Positions 24,338 to 36,753 of a stretch of DNA of 64,000 nucleotides are shown here, piece after piece. The stretch is from Botryotinia globosa (taxonomy: Eukaryota; Ascomycota; Leotiomycetes; Helotiales; Sclerotiniaceae). Location: positions 186,001 through 250,000 of the forward strand of contig RCSZ01000001.1 in assembly GCA_014898425.1 (NCBI GenBank). The letters run 5' to 3'. The notes beneath the pieces were generated by a model. The model ran no database searches. It was given only the letters and a program-made list of their open reading frames with translations, and had not been told where the DNA came from. Every line of letters starts with the position of its first letter. Positions within the stretch are counted from its first letter, which is position 1. A program made the translations under genes and the position numbers.

Positions 24338-25522
24338 ATGGAACCAACCGTTCGTGAATTGCGAGGATTCGTCCGCAACCCTAAAAACGAGCAAGAACTC
24401 CCACACAACCGTCGAATGTATGAGGAATTCGTATTCAAATATGAGATCCATCTCGCAAACGTAGAGAATCCTCACACCTTTGTGAGCGACTGAGGTCCCA
24501 TTCAACCTGGCGACCTTAGAGACGTAACCAATAAATGTACCAGCATCTTCTTTCTCAAAGGCACAACCCCAAACAAAACAACCATACCATCCGTCCACCG
24601 ATATATATCAGAGCAATGGTTCGAAGGAAATATTCACAACAAAGATATCACTTTCCAGCGCTTTTTTGCCAAAATAGTGGTTATGTCGCCGTCGCATAAA
24701 ATTGATAAATGCCTTGAACTCCATAAAAATTTCTGCAGAATGTTTGATGGCCCCTCAAAGGATCGTATTTTGAGCCTAAAAAGCAAAGGGGACCTCGAAG
24801 TTGCTCAACTACGGGGCCACGATCCAGCACTAGAAACGGAAGATCAAAATGATTCAAAAGACTATAGAATCACAACCTTGTTCCGAAGTGGGATTATCAT
24901 TATGAGAGAGTGCAAAAACGCTGTGCCGGCCGCCGAACGAAAAGTGTTGTTGATGAGAACTGGTATCAAGGATGGACTTGCTATATTCTTAAACTTTGAG
25001 GGAGTTGAACAAGTCGAGGATGATGATCCTGATTTCATACCACCAAGCAATAGCATCACAACAACATTAGAAGAAGCGGTGGCATACATCATGCGAGTTA
25101 ACAAGGCGTTTCAGAATATGTTCCCATCGTCAAATGAACAGAACACTGGAACATTCATCACAGACTCTGGAAAGTCAGTATCCTTGACGACGGCAAAGGA
25201 AATGGAATTGAAAGGAAGGGAAGTCGTGGGACCAAGCACTAATTGGGTCAATCGAAACTCCGGTAACATCCCTCACAATTGCTACCAAAATCTCTGCAAC
25301 GCGTCGTACTGTGAGATGAGACATGGAGTGCATGGTAAGGAGTCAGAAGTGAGAAGGCAGCAAGAATCAAGGGCGTCTATACCTGGTCCGAGACGTCAAC
25401 TAGTCATGAGTCAAACTTCTAGCTTTAGCAATAGTCCGAGCTTTACCACTCGGTTGAAAGCCGTTGATATCGCTGACACTTTATTTTCAATCACGCATGA
25501 TGTCCCATCAACCACCAGATGA
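24338..25522 (+). pseudogene. Gene relic with an in-frame TGA
   Basis: The frame from ATG at 24338 runs to the TGA at 25520-25522 (394 codons) and is interrupted only by a TGA at 24491-24493. Sequence on both sides of the stop reads like continuous protein: MEPTVRELRGFVRNPKNEQE... before, and ...IFFLKGTTPNKTTIPSVHRY... after. TGA could come from CGA by one C-to-T change, the RIP direction. The longest intact part, from the ATG at 24683, is 279 residues, with an acidic patch (EDDDPDF) and a Ser-rich tail. A 38-bp GT..AG interval around the stop is too short and breaks the frame. No domain is recognised. It could still be expressed from the downstream ATG. Confidence 0.5.
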
Positions 25523-25814
25523 AAGTGTAGATACATGAATGGTTGTGCAGATCTCAATATCTTCATTTATTGGGCCTGTAGTTGAGACATCAAAAGGTTT
25601 CACTTGTACGCGCACTCTCCAACCCTGGACCGTGAAACATCATCATGGAAGCGAATAAAAGTCTGCACAGATGTATATCAATCGAGGCTGCAAGTACTGA
25701 AGTAATAATGTGTAATAAAAGATAAGGCGAGCATATATTAGTCGAATTGAAGGAGGCTAGAGGAGATATAAAGTAGCTATTCTGATGGAAGAGAATGGTA
25801 AGAGTTAATATATA
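25523..25814. other. Intergenic, nothing recognised
   Basis: Short ordinary-GC stretch between the gene relic and the second A+T-rich island. Confidence 0.5.
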
Positions 25815-26567
25815 CTCTGTGATGGCAAAGTGAATATTGAAAATGGAGAGAAATTCAATATAAATTCCTATATAAATTTTCTATGTGTATATTATAATAT
25901 TAATAATATATTTGTTATTAATAATATTCTTATTTTGTATATAATAAATACAATCCATACTTTTTGTAATCCTTTTATTATTAAATTTTAATAAATAGAA
26001 AGAAAATATACGTTTTGAAATCTTAGTATTTAGATTTATAGGGGAAATAAATAGAGGGGAGTGAGTATATGAATTAGGAAAAGGAGAAGGGGAGTGAATA
26101 TAAAAACTAAAAGAAGGAAAAAAGGAGCAAATATAGAAACTAAAAGAATAGAAAAACGAGCAGGGAGTTAAAGGGTAAATGAAAGGTATTAATCGAAAAC
26201 TTAAAAAAAAGGAATTTTCATTCCTTATTATTTACATTTAATTTATTTTTTTAATTAAACACTTTATTATTATATTATATATTACAAAATATATTAAATA
26301 AACAAAAAAGTAATTTATTTGAATAGAAATAAATATTTTGATTTAAAATTAATGATTTTAAATTATTAAAACTTAATAGTTTTTCAATTTTAAGAAATTT
26401 AATTAAGATTTTATTGATTAGAATATACTCTATCTAGTATAGATTTTTAAATTAATTATTTTAATCTATTAAAAATAATTTCTTTTAATATATAATTGAA
26501 TATCTAAGATTTGATAGTGGTTAATAAAGTAATGGTTTTGTTAACTATAGATTTTTTTATTATAGGG
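25815..26567. mobile_element. 753-bp TA-flanked repeat element (family B, copy 1)
   Basis: The left end CTCTGTGATGGCA matches the reversed right end of the sister copy at 38566-39278 (CCCTGTGATAGCA); this copy's own right end is decayed to CCCTATAATA. The two copies align over their whole length, including purine-rich blocks (AGAAATTCAATATAAATTC, ATGAAAGGTATTARTCGAAA). TA precedes the left end. There is no intact coding frame. A third, partial copy begins at 42359. Confidence 0.7.
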
Positions 26568-26572
26568 ATATA

Positions 26573-27046
26573 GTACTAGGGCACAGCTATTCATCGAATA
26601 CCAAAATCGCACCAAAACTCATATAAATTATCAATATATTTTTTATAATATTATAATTTATATATAATAGATTTTATATTAATCAGCTTTTTAATTTTAA
26701 TTATATTTTTATAAAAATTAGATTGTTTATTTTTAGAATTTTTATTGATTATAAAATCTATATAAAAAGTTAATATAAATTCGAAATATTGAAATTTATT
26801 AATAAAATAAGTGAAAATCAAAAACTTTTTCTTTGATATTAATTCAATCTTATAAATAATAATATTTTTATATTTTTAAATTATAATAAATATTAAAAAT
26901 AAATTCTTTAATATATAATAAAAATATTCAATTGTGTTAAATTTAATATAATAATTTTTAATATTTCTTTTTAATTATTATAAATAAAGCAAAATGATTA
27001 TTTTTGATATGATTTTAATATTCGATGAACAGTTGTGCACGATTAC
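26573..27046. mobile_element. 474-bp TA-flanked MITE
   Basis: Inverted ends are visible: left GTACTAGGGCACAGCTATTC, right reversed GTAATCGTGCACAACTGTTC, both continuing ATCGAATA and then AAATC. TATA lies at both outer boundaries. The interior is A+T-rich and non-coding. It sits 5 bp from the family B element, so one may have inserted beside the other. Confidence 0.75.
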
Positions 27047-27637
27047 TATAGATAATGTTGGTATTATCTTCACAGAGAAGTTAGAAATTTGATGTAGTAA
27101 AGGAGTTAATATTAAAAAACTGATTATAATCACCGACCCACCTATTGCATCACGGCGATTTAACACTCACGTAGATTCTAATCGTTATGGTTTTAAAGAA
27201 AGGAAGTCTTTATCGGGGGAAGATATTCGACTATAGCAGTTAATCTATTAGTATAATATTCATAAAACTTCTTAATTACCTATTGAATTTATATACTATG
27301 TTAATTGGTTTATAGTATAATGTTTAGTTATTAGTCATACTGGATTAGTAGATTATATTCTAGGTTACGAAAAGATTTTCTTTTGAATTATAATATAATA
27401 TTAAAATATTAATAAAAATTATAGAAAGTGTTTTATTACTTTTTATTTTCAATCTTTTTTAAAAACTTTAAAATTAAAGCTTTAAATTTAAATTTATATT
27501 ATTATCATTTTTAATATATATTATTATTTTATTATTTGAATCAAAAAAAATTGAAATTTTTTTTTTTCAAAAATATAATATAGTATTATATAAAAAGTTT
27601 TTTATTATAAAACTATTTGAAAAAAAGAAAAGAGTAT

Positions 27638-27760
27638 TAGGGGTCTGCAAACCTTCGAATCTCTTGTTTTTTATGAAAATATAATATAATTATATTTATA
27701 ATTATAGAAATCTAAAAAAAGAAATTATATTAAAAGCTTGTAGGCAAAATCGGTTTACTT
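27638..27760 (-). repeat. ~120-bp dispersed repeat (copy 2, degraded)
   Basis: Aligned with 30329-30450, the end AGGGGCCTGCGAGCCCCCGG appears here as AGGGGTCTGCAAACCTTCGA and the other end AAGTCGGTTTATC as AAATCGGTTTACT. Most differences are C-to-T or G-to-A, the pattern left by RIP. Confidence 0.75.
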
Positions 27761-27778
27761 TATAAGTCGGATACTCTA

Positions 27779-28564
27779 CTTTCGAGCCACCCCTTTTTTA
27801 AGCTACTCTTTTATATAAAAAAGCATTTTTTTAATTTATTAATATGTTTATTATTATTGAATATAATTTAATAAAAATTTAAATTTATATAATTCAAATT
27901 GTTTTAAACCTATTCTGAAATTTTTAGATTTTTAGGATTTTTATAAATTGATTTCAAAAACTTCAAACTATCGATTTTCAATTTATATAAAAATCACATA
28001 TAAATTTAAAATTTTATAAAATCTATAATAATTTTTAAAGGAAAAATAGCTATAAAAAAAATTATAAATTTATAAAATGTTATTTTGAAAGATTTTAAGA
28101 AAATACAAAATTTCTTATAAATAAATATTTAAAGGAGTGTTTTCAAAATTATAGGAATTATTTATATTAATTTAAATTCATTAGATATTATATATTTATA
28201 TATATTTTATTTTTAGAATTTTTTTGAATTTCTATATAGATTTAGATTTGAAATCTTGAAAAAGATATATAATTGTTTTTTAATAATTATTATTAAAAAG
28301 TTATTAAAGATTATATAAAAGTTTTGAATTTGTATATGATTTTTATATAAATTGAAAATCGATATTTTGAAGTTTTAGAAATTAATTTATAAAAATCCTA
28401 AAAATCCTAAAAATCTAAATTTTTTAACATAAACTTAGAATAATTCAAATTATATAAATATAAATTGTTATTAAATTATATTTAATATTGATAGAAATAC
28501 TAATAAACTAAAAAAAGTGCTTTTCAATATAAAAGAGTGATTCAAAAGAGGGGTGGCCTAACAG
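27779..28564. mobile_element. 786-bp fold-back element with long inverted repeats
   Basis: The left arm starts CTTTCGAGCCACCCCTTTTT and the right arm, reversed, CTGTTAGGCCACCCCTCTTT. The arms remain alignable for at least 250 bp, including the shared internal string AAAATCGATATTTTGAAGTT-like and TTTTTAGGATTTTTATAAAT. TA lies just outside both ends (27777-27778, 28565-28566). Almost the whole element can fold into one hairpin. It has no coding capacity. Confidence 0.8.
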
Positions 28565-28860
28565 TAGAATGATTGATTTTCTTTTAATAAATTACTTTTA
28601 TATCGATATCCCTATATTTATACATCCCTATATCTTGTACATTTTGATTTATTAAATCAGAAATCAATTTTAAATTCAAATATTATTATAATGATTTTGA
28701 GATTAACGAATCAAATCTTATATTAATCAATAATAATATCTAACATTTAAAAGATTTGAAATATTGAATTAAATATTAATTGATTTTAATAATAGTAACT
28801 CTAAGATATTAATAATATAATAAAACTAATATTAAATAAATTATATAGTTAAAAATAGAT

Positions 28861-28867
28861 ATTATTA

Positions 28868-28955
<88 letters not shown>

Positions 28956-28993
28956 TATTATTATTATTTATTATATTATTAGTATTATTATTA

Positions 28994-29078
<85 letters not shown>
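28861..29078. repeat. TTA trinucleotide microsatellite
   Basis: About 70 units of TTA with a few single-base interruptions around 28950-28990. Confidence 0.95.
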
Positions 29079-29979
29079 ATAATGATATCAAAATAATATA
29101 TTATTCAAGAATTTTAAATAATTATATTATAAAACAATATATGAAAGAAAATAATAATAATTAAAATTAATGATTTTAATATTTCAATGGAAAAGTTTAT
29201 TATATATCTTTTTTTTAATTAGAAATATTATATTTTCTTTTTTAAAAGAATTTTATTTATCAAAAAGTCTCCAAATTATACAATATTTCTAAGGATTTTA
29301 AAATTTAAATTCAATTATAATTTAGTGAATTTTATAATATTAAATTTTTTCTTTTAATTTCAAAATTTAAATTATATTCAAAATTTCTTTTCAAAAAATA
29401 TTTCAATAAGAGTTCTTCAATATTCATTATATAATTCTAATATTTCTTAATAATTAATTATATATATAAATATATAATAAAATATAGGTTTTTATCATTT
29501 CAATATTAATATTAATATATAAATAATATATTATAATTAATTTACTTTCAAAATATTATAAATACTTAATTCATAAAAGACTTTTATTAAAAAGAAAACC
29601 AATCATTAGAAATCTTATTATATATTAATATAATTTAGAGTTTTTAATATAAAATTTAACTTTTTTTAATTATTTATATTAAAATATCTTCAAATTATAT
29701 AAAAACATTCTAAAAAGAAACTTTTATTATTTTTATTATTAAATAAATTAATATATAATATTTTATCTTAATAAATTCAATATCAAAATTTCTATTTCAT
29801 TATTATTATAATTATAATTTTTTATATATAAAAGAAATAATATTATAATATTTGTATTATACTTTTCAATAGAATCTAATGATTGGCTGATTATATATCA
29901 TTTTTGAAATATTATTTTTAGAAGAAACAAAAGTGTGTAAGATAAAGGGTTGTATAAGATGTAGGGATATCCGTTATTC

Positions 29980-30295
29980 AATCAATAACTATATTATTAA
30001 ATTATAAAAACTATAGTATTAAAATAATTTGGTTAATAATAAATCTATTATATTTAATGTAAACTTTTTTCAATTGATATAATCCACATATAAACTTTAA
30101 TTTATTTATAGATTTATATTATTAAAACTTTAATTCTTTATAAAAACTTTAGTTTTAAAATTAATATTATAAAAATTATATTATTTCAAAGCCCTCAATC
30201 TTTTATATATACATTTTCTTTTTTTTTCTTTTATATTAATTTAAATTAATTAATTTCAATGATTTTATTAAAAATCCTTAAGAATTTATATTATA
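29980..30295 (+). repeat. ~300-bp direct repeat, more decayed copy
   Basis: This stretch aligns collinearly with 30588-30880: CTTTTTTCAATTGATATAAT, AAAACTTTAGTTTTAAAAT and CTTTTTTTTTCTTTTATATT recur in the same order. Where the other copy has C or G, this one usually has T or A. The long A+T-rich block 29080-29980 to its left holds no gene. Confidence 0.7.
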
Positions 30296-30328
30296 ATTAT
30301 AATATTATAAAAGTAAAATCAATTATAC

Positions 30329-30450
30329 CAGGGGCCTGCGAGCCCCCGGACCCCTTGCTTTTTGAGAAAGTATTATATAATTATAAATATAATTATAAAA
30401 ATCTAAAAAAATAAATTTTATTAAGGCTTGCATGCGAAGTCGGTTTATCT
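30329..30450 (-). repeat. ~120-bp dispersed repeat with GC-rich ends (copy 3)
   Basis: Best-preserved minus-oriented copy of the repeat at 17501: GGGGCCTGCGAGCCCCCGGA followed by CCCCTTG, an A+T spacer, then GCTTGCATGCGAAGTCGG and TTTATCTTA. Confidence 0.8.
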
Positions 30451-30480
30451 TATTATATTACTTTTTTTTTAAAGTAAATT

Positions 30481-30565
30481 CAGATTTTTCAATTCTATTT
30501 AGATTTTTCAATTTTATTCAGATTTTTCAATTTTATTCAGATTTTTCAATTTTATTCAGATTTTA
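30481..30565. repeat. 20-bp tandem repeat CAGATTTTTCAATTTTATT
   Basis: About four copies of a 19-20-bp unit lie between the dispersed repeat and the second direct-repeat copy. Confidence 0.85.
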
Positions 30566-30587
30566 GTAGATCACATCACTTCAGATC

Positions 30588-30880
30588 ATCAATTATACTA
30601 CTGAATCACGAAAGCTATAATATGAAAATAATTTTTATTAATATTAAGCCTACTATATACAATATAAACTCTTTTCAATTGATTATATAAGCTCTAGCTA
30701 TATCTATACTAATTAAACTTCAACTCTTTGAAAAACCCTTAGTTTTGAAGCTAGCAATATAAAAAATATATCATTTGAAAGCTCTTAGCTTCTTATATAT
30801 GATTACTACTTTTCTTTTTTTTCATTCAATTTATATTAGCTTGAATTAACTAATTTAAATAATTTCGTTGAAAAAGTAAG
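30588..30880 (+). repeat. ~300-bp direct repeat, better-preserved copy
   Basis: Second copy of the block at 29980. To its right, 30895-31035 is a GC-richer remnant with a near-duplicate (CAATCAGATCGCTTGAATC / CAATCAGATTGCTTGAATC) and GGAGGTAAACCTCC, perhaps the end of the element that carried both. Confidence 0.65.
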
Positions 30881-31079
30881 AAGTTGTGTTATAGCTACAA
30901 TGCCAAGAAAGTTGAGCCAATCAGATCGCTTGAATCCAATCAATCAGATTGCTTGAATCGGGTCTCACTAAGCGAGCTTCTCTTTTTTCGTGTCTATACA
31001 CCTTCAGCCCTCGCGGGCGACAAGATTATTAAGGAGGTAAACCTCCAATTATTTAAATTAAATTTTATCAAATAAAAGT

Positions 31080-32290
31080 TTCTGTTTTATATATATATAT
31101 ATAATAATAGTTGTTATAAATAATAAGAATATTAAGAAAATAAAATTTTAATTAAAAAAGTATTTATTAATAATAATATTCTTTTTCTGTTTTTTCAAAA
31201 ATAAGTAAAGAGTTTATTATAATAAAAATAAGAATTCGAATTTATCTAAATTTTTTATATCAAACAAATGAATTCTTTGTTTTTATAAAATAAAAAAACT
31301 ATATATATATATATATTTCTATTAAATTCAAATAAAAATAAAAAACAAAAAATATAAAAAAATAAAGATAAAAAAAATATTTTAAAAAAAGAATTGAAAA
31401 GCTTTAAGTGAAAATAATAATATTTATAATAAACCTGGAATATAAGATATTATATATTATATAAGAATATGTTTAATCTTATCAAAAATCAGATTTTTTG
31501 ACTATAAGATATTATACTATGAACAAATTAATACGGTATGCGAATTTGACAATCAGGAAAATTGATAAACTTGGGTCTCAACGAGAAAGGAGAAGTACAG
31601 CTTAGGTTTATTTCCGGGGGAAATAGAGTATGACAATACTGAAGCTACATCTGTCAACTTGTGAGGAATTGAGAAAGGGAGAGTGGCCGAATATCGGTAC
31701 ATAATTACTGATATACAGATAATGATCAGTTCATAGACAAACAGTCCAATGTTTGGCTTTGTGTTTCAGATAGTATTGGAATTCTGTACATAAACTTGCC
31801 ACATCGTCCCGGTCTCTAACAGCATTATGAGACATGTATCAATGAAGAACTTGGAAACTTAAGATTTATCCGCACGACTATCTAAACCAGTTCATCGATT
31901 GCTTCTGGTGCTATTAACCAAGGGGTGATGGATAGTGAACGCTGTCTGCACAAGATATTGATTATGGCCAAAATTGTAAATACACACCCGCTGGAGTTGA
32001 CCGAGAGTCGAAAGTGGACTTATCTAGTAATTTTATGTAATTCTAATAATGTAGATCACCAAGTATACGCTCTTTTCCTTCTGATTTACAGCAGAACGAG
32101 ACTTATTATTCATTAAATTGGCAAAACCCTGGATACAAAAGTCGCTACTATTCACCTACTCCAATGCTCTGGACTCTGGATAATTTACCGGTACTCAACT
32201 ACACTCAAAAAAAGAAACCAAAAAGAAGCGATGAGTACTTGGCGCTTAGATGTAACTACGTTCGCATATACTACCGAAATGCAGATTTTT
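31080..32290. other. Island boundary, no gene
   Basis: 31080-31500 is A+T-rich; after that GC is ordinary. Open frames of about 63-70 codons near 31925 and 32164 carry no motif. Confidence 0.5.
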
Positions 32291-34273
32291 CCAGACGTGC
32301 AACACATTTTACTACTCTTCCAATCATTGGCGAATCGAGATCTATCATGACTCAGCTCTTGCAACGATCTGAATAGTAGGTAAACTATGTCTTCGTACCT
32401 GTGTATTAACAATCAGGAATTATTATTTCATTATTGAACTATCATTTAGCTTTCCATGAACATGGTCTATTCATGCACCTTTTGGAATTCAGGATATTGG
32501 TAATTCTAGAACAATCTTTCCATTTTAGAGACTACTCGTAGTAAAGTTTCTTTGTCAGAAAACTTTCTCCACTTGGTGATCTCATAAACATCAATTCCCG
32601 TTCTCATCCAGCTGATTTAGACGTATCTTCTATTAAACGGCTCATCTTCCCTGAGTTCCATATCTGGATATCATACCAAACTATTCATCTAGCAGATTAT
32701 AGAATGTAAGATACCTTCTAATTGCATACTCCTTGAAACAGTTGCTTGTTCACAAATATATGATATAGTCTACCCGAGTTGATTCCAGATATGCAATATT
32801 CTGTATGGTTTACCCCTCCTCCAATCATGAATTGTTAAAAATTCATACTAACACTTAATCTACCAGTATCAATACAATCAACCGAAAGCATCATTCCTAG
32901 TCCTAAAATAAGGGAGATCTAGCATTTAGCTCCCATGGGGACCATCTATAGTCTACCCGGTCGAATTCCAGACGTGCAACATTCTGTAAGTCTCACGCTG
33001 CCCCCCAATCATATACTTCTGGGAACTACTACCATCGGTCCGTCTCGTAGATTGTATTCTAAGCTTCCGGGACCTTAATCTTAGATTTGCGATTTGAGGT
33101 ATCCAGCACTCAGTTCCTTACGTGATTTTCCACTCGTGTTGAATAGTCTACGCGAAGAATTTCAAGACAAGCAACAATTCGTGGGTTTTGAACTTGTTTC
33201 CAGATCATCTGACATAGTATAGCCGCATTATTCTCAGACGTGCAACATTCTGTAAAAATCCCATTCCTCTCGATCACCTGACGCTCAAGGCCATTAACAT
33301 TTCATTTGTGTAATTTAACAAGTGCAAAATTTAGTCGACCAAAATCTTCAAGCATTAGAACCCGGGCATGGTATAATTTCATACTCTTCCGCAACCGTCT
33401 GACTTCCAAAAATCTGTTCTCAATACTTTCGTTTATTCTAGGGTTGTAACACATATTGAATCGCACATTTCGACCCTTCATATTCAGACATGCAACAAAC
33501 ATCAATCTTCATATATCACTCATCACCCATTTGTTGACGGATCTCTTAGTCCAACGTACATCTTAAACTCACATCCTTTGATGTGCAACTAAGCGAAAGG
33601 CTGTTGTTCAGAGTTCGATTACACAAGGCCCCTGAAACTCTATTTTTCTGGCCGCTACAGGTTGGCTTGTATTCTAAGAAGATTTGTGTATAGATAAATC
33701 ACATGTAGAGTCCAAAAATCGACAAGAATCACTAGAAATCATACATCAACAAGGAATTTGCAATTCGAGTAAAATTTGCTACATTAGTTCCACCAACTCT
33801 TCACATTCGGCATTTTCAGACGTATAACAATATCAACACATGCCCCTTTCAGATATTTTCATTCGTTAGAAATGATGTAAATTTCTGAGCCACTGCAATT
33901 AGAACTACCTTTCAGGAAAGTTCACAGTCATGGCATTTTCTTATCATTTATTTTCGAACATCTAGGTTTCCACCCATTGTGACTGATCTTTTTGAATTTG
34001 GATGATTTTGGGTAATAATTATAACTTGAATGCTCGAGTGGCTATAATTGGGAGAATTCTGGGATTGAGTTTGAACGGTGGTATACAATAATACGTAAGA
34101 CGCTCTAGGCATTCAAATCCATGCTATCTCACGCCACAGACAAAGAGATGTCTGTTCTAACTCACAAACTAAGGCACTCTTCTGATTTTGTTAATGATCG
34201 ATAGTGGTAGCCAGAGAGGTGATGTCTCTCACTCTACGTAGAAGTAACAAAAAAAAGAAAATCTGTGGATATA

Positions 34274-34801
34274 AGAGTTCTGGTCCTGCATACCGCACCC
34301 CTATGACAATGTAACAAAATCCCTACAAAAATAAGGTTTTTTTATATAAACTATTATATCAAATATTTCATTCAAATCTTTATATTTTCTTTTCAAAAAA
34401 ATAAAAAATATGAAATAATTATAATTGAAATATGAAATAGTGATTATTCGAAATATTATTCGAAATATTTTTATTTATTTTTATTAAATAGTTATATAAT
34501 ATTGAAATAGAATTTTTCTAAATTTTTTAATATATAATATTTTCCTCATATAAAATAAACAAATTTTTATAAAGACTTATTAGAATTTTCAATTTTAACT
34601 TTTTCAAATCCAATTTAAAAAATAAGAAAAAAATATTCTATTACTTTTTTTATAAGATTTGATTAATTAAATAATTTTTTTTAAAAAAAATTCTGATTTT
34701 ATCTTTTATTATAATAAATAAACTAGAGTATAAAAAGTTAAATAATCTCATATTTTAGCTGGAAAAGCATTATATGCACAGTGAGTAGGGGCTAGAACTC
34801 T
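34274..34801. mobile_element. 528-bp mariner-like MITE (family A, copy 2)
   Basis: Ends read AGAGTTCTGGTCCTGCA and, reversed, AGAGTTCTAGCCCCTAC, with TA outside each. The subterminal TAACAAAATCCCTACAAAAAT matches the copy at 16178. The interior is A+T-rich. It lies inside the spaced-motif array and probably inserted into it. Confidence 0.75.
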
Positions 34802-36753
34802 TACTCAATAGAGCTTCTATTAACGCTGCCTTGCCTATTGCTGTATAGTATTATCAAATCATCTGATAAATACTTTAATTCCAGCGATCAGAACCATGTG
34901 AATTTAGTGGCATAGATTATTGGAAAGTAATATTCTCAGTATATGACCGATTACTAAATCAATCTGAACCTACTGTTAATCACAAAGTGATGTAAAATAG
35001 CAGCCGAGGGACTTACAGAGCCGCACCTATCATATTGCTCTCCGACTTTGCCAAGCTCAAGTTCGCTTAATATAATAGTGAATCAACAACTTAATCGGAG
35101 GGCTAATACTAGATTAGACTAGACTATAATAAGCGAGATCAACCACACAGAAGAGATAAATCTTTTCAATTTCCGGAAGCACTTCAGAGAATCGGGAAAT
35201 TTTGAGCCAGAGATTCGATAAGATCATTAGGAGTCTTTTGGTTTACTGAATTTGGTTGAGCCAAGTGCGAATAGTTACAATCGATATCGTTGTATGATTT
35301 CCGGAGTATAAGTGATATCTATCATTTACCATTAATCAATAAAAATTTCCAAACTCGAAAACCGAATTGCCTGTAGCTTGCCATTACATAGCATTTGTAT
35401 GAAATTTCGGCCATTTTCAATTTAGCTGCTTGAGTTTAGGACTAGAAGAACCGAATTACAGATCTACTTGAAAGTCAATATGTTAGTGGCTCATGACTGT
35501 TTGTTAGATTGTTGAGATGATTTCGCAACTGTCGGGCCGTGCCGAGATTCAGACCTGCAACAAATAGAGGTCATCTGATCTTCGCAAGGGTGCCGATGGT
35601 TTGCCGACAGCCTTAACTAGCTGGAAGGTGGTTTTGTTGCAGGTCTGAATTCAGGGCACGCGAATGGTCCTGAGCTATCCTTGCCAATTGACCAAATGTT
35701 GCTTCGAATGTTCTGTATGTTGCAGGTCTGTATTAAGGGTACACACGATACTCGGGGACTATATCACCATAGTGCTCGGGAAAATCCTATGCCCTGAATT
35801 CAGATCCGCAACAAAACGAATATCAGACGACTCACCGCAATGAACCCGAATACCTTGAGTTCGGATGTGCAACAAAGATAGACATCTTAGTCTTCCCTTA
35901 AGATGTTTGGTGTGAACGCATAGCGCACATACCTACCGCGTGTTTGACCCCACAAAAAGAGCTGTGCCCTGAGTCTAAATGTGCAATGGTCATGTTACCC
36001 TGAATTCCGACTTGCAACAAAGCCATGTCTCACGAGGTCCTCGCTAAACTATAGGAGCTAATCGAGTGGACTTCCGGACAACCCTTCCGCGTGCGAAATA
36101 GAAGTGCAACAGTAGCCTGTATGAACTCTCTAATTGTTCTCATTCGTTCAAAGTCTTTTATCTAAAGCGAAAGTTCTAGAAGGATCTGTGAGATTCGCCA
36201 CATTGGAGCGTCCAGCTATCTCTCAATGTGTGATCCATAATCTTTTTGTAGCAGTCGAATGCACAGATTTGCAACAGAACGTAACTTTATTTATATAGCG
36301 TCTGCTTGAATCACGTATGGTATCTATGTGGTATCCCTTCAAAATACTTCCCTCGTGGTCTTTTCCACGTGGTACTTGCATGCCCTGAATATAGAAGTGC
36401 AACATAACACAACGCTGGACTATTCGCCCAATAAGGTGGAGAATCCAAGGTCTAGTGCCTCATTAGTGCGCATTTCACCTCATTTGAATAATTTTGTCCA
36501 TGTTGCCTTTCTAAAGGCAATTCTCTGCGAATATTCTATCACCTTATTCATGGAGACGATCCAATCAGACTGCTGATAGCAAACCAATTAAGCTTTGGGT
36601 TAAGAACTTTTACTAAACCTTTGAGAGTTTTGTTGATCGGAAGCATATTTCCCAGATATGCAACAGTCATTCAAATGTCGAAAAGCCTAGACTATTATGA
36701 GAGTGGAAGGATGATGATACTAAAAGTTTATTCTGTAGAAAGTCGAATTCAAA

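Noticed and set aside
24482..24519. 38-bp intron removing the TGA at 24491
   Set aside because: Too short for splicing in these fungi and it would shift the reading frame.
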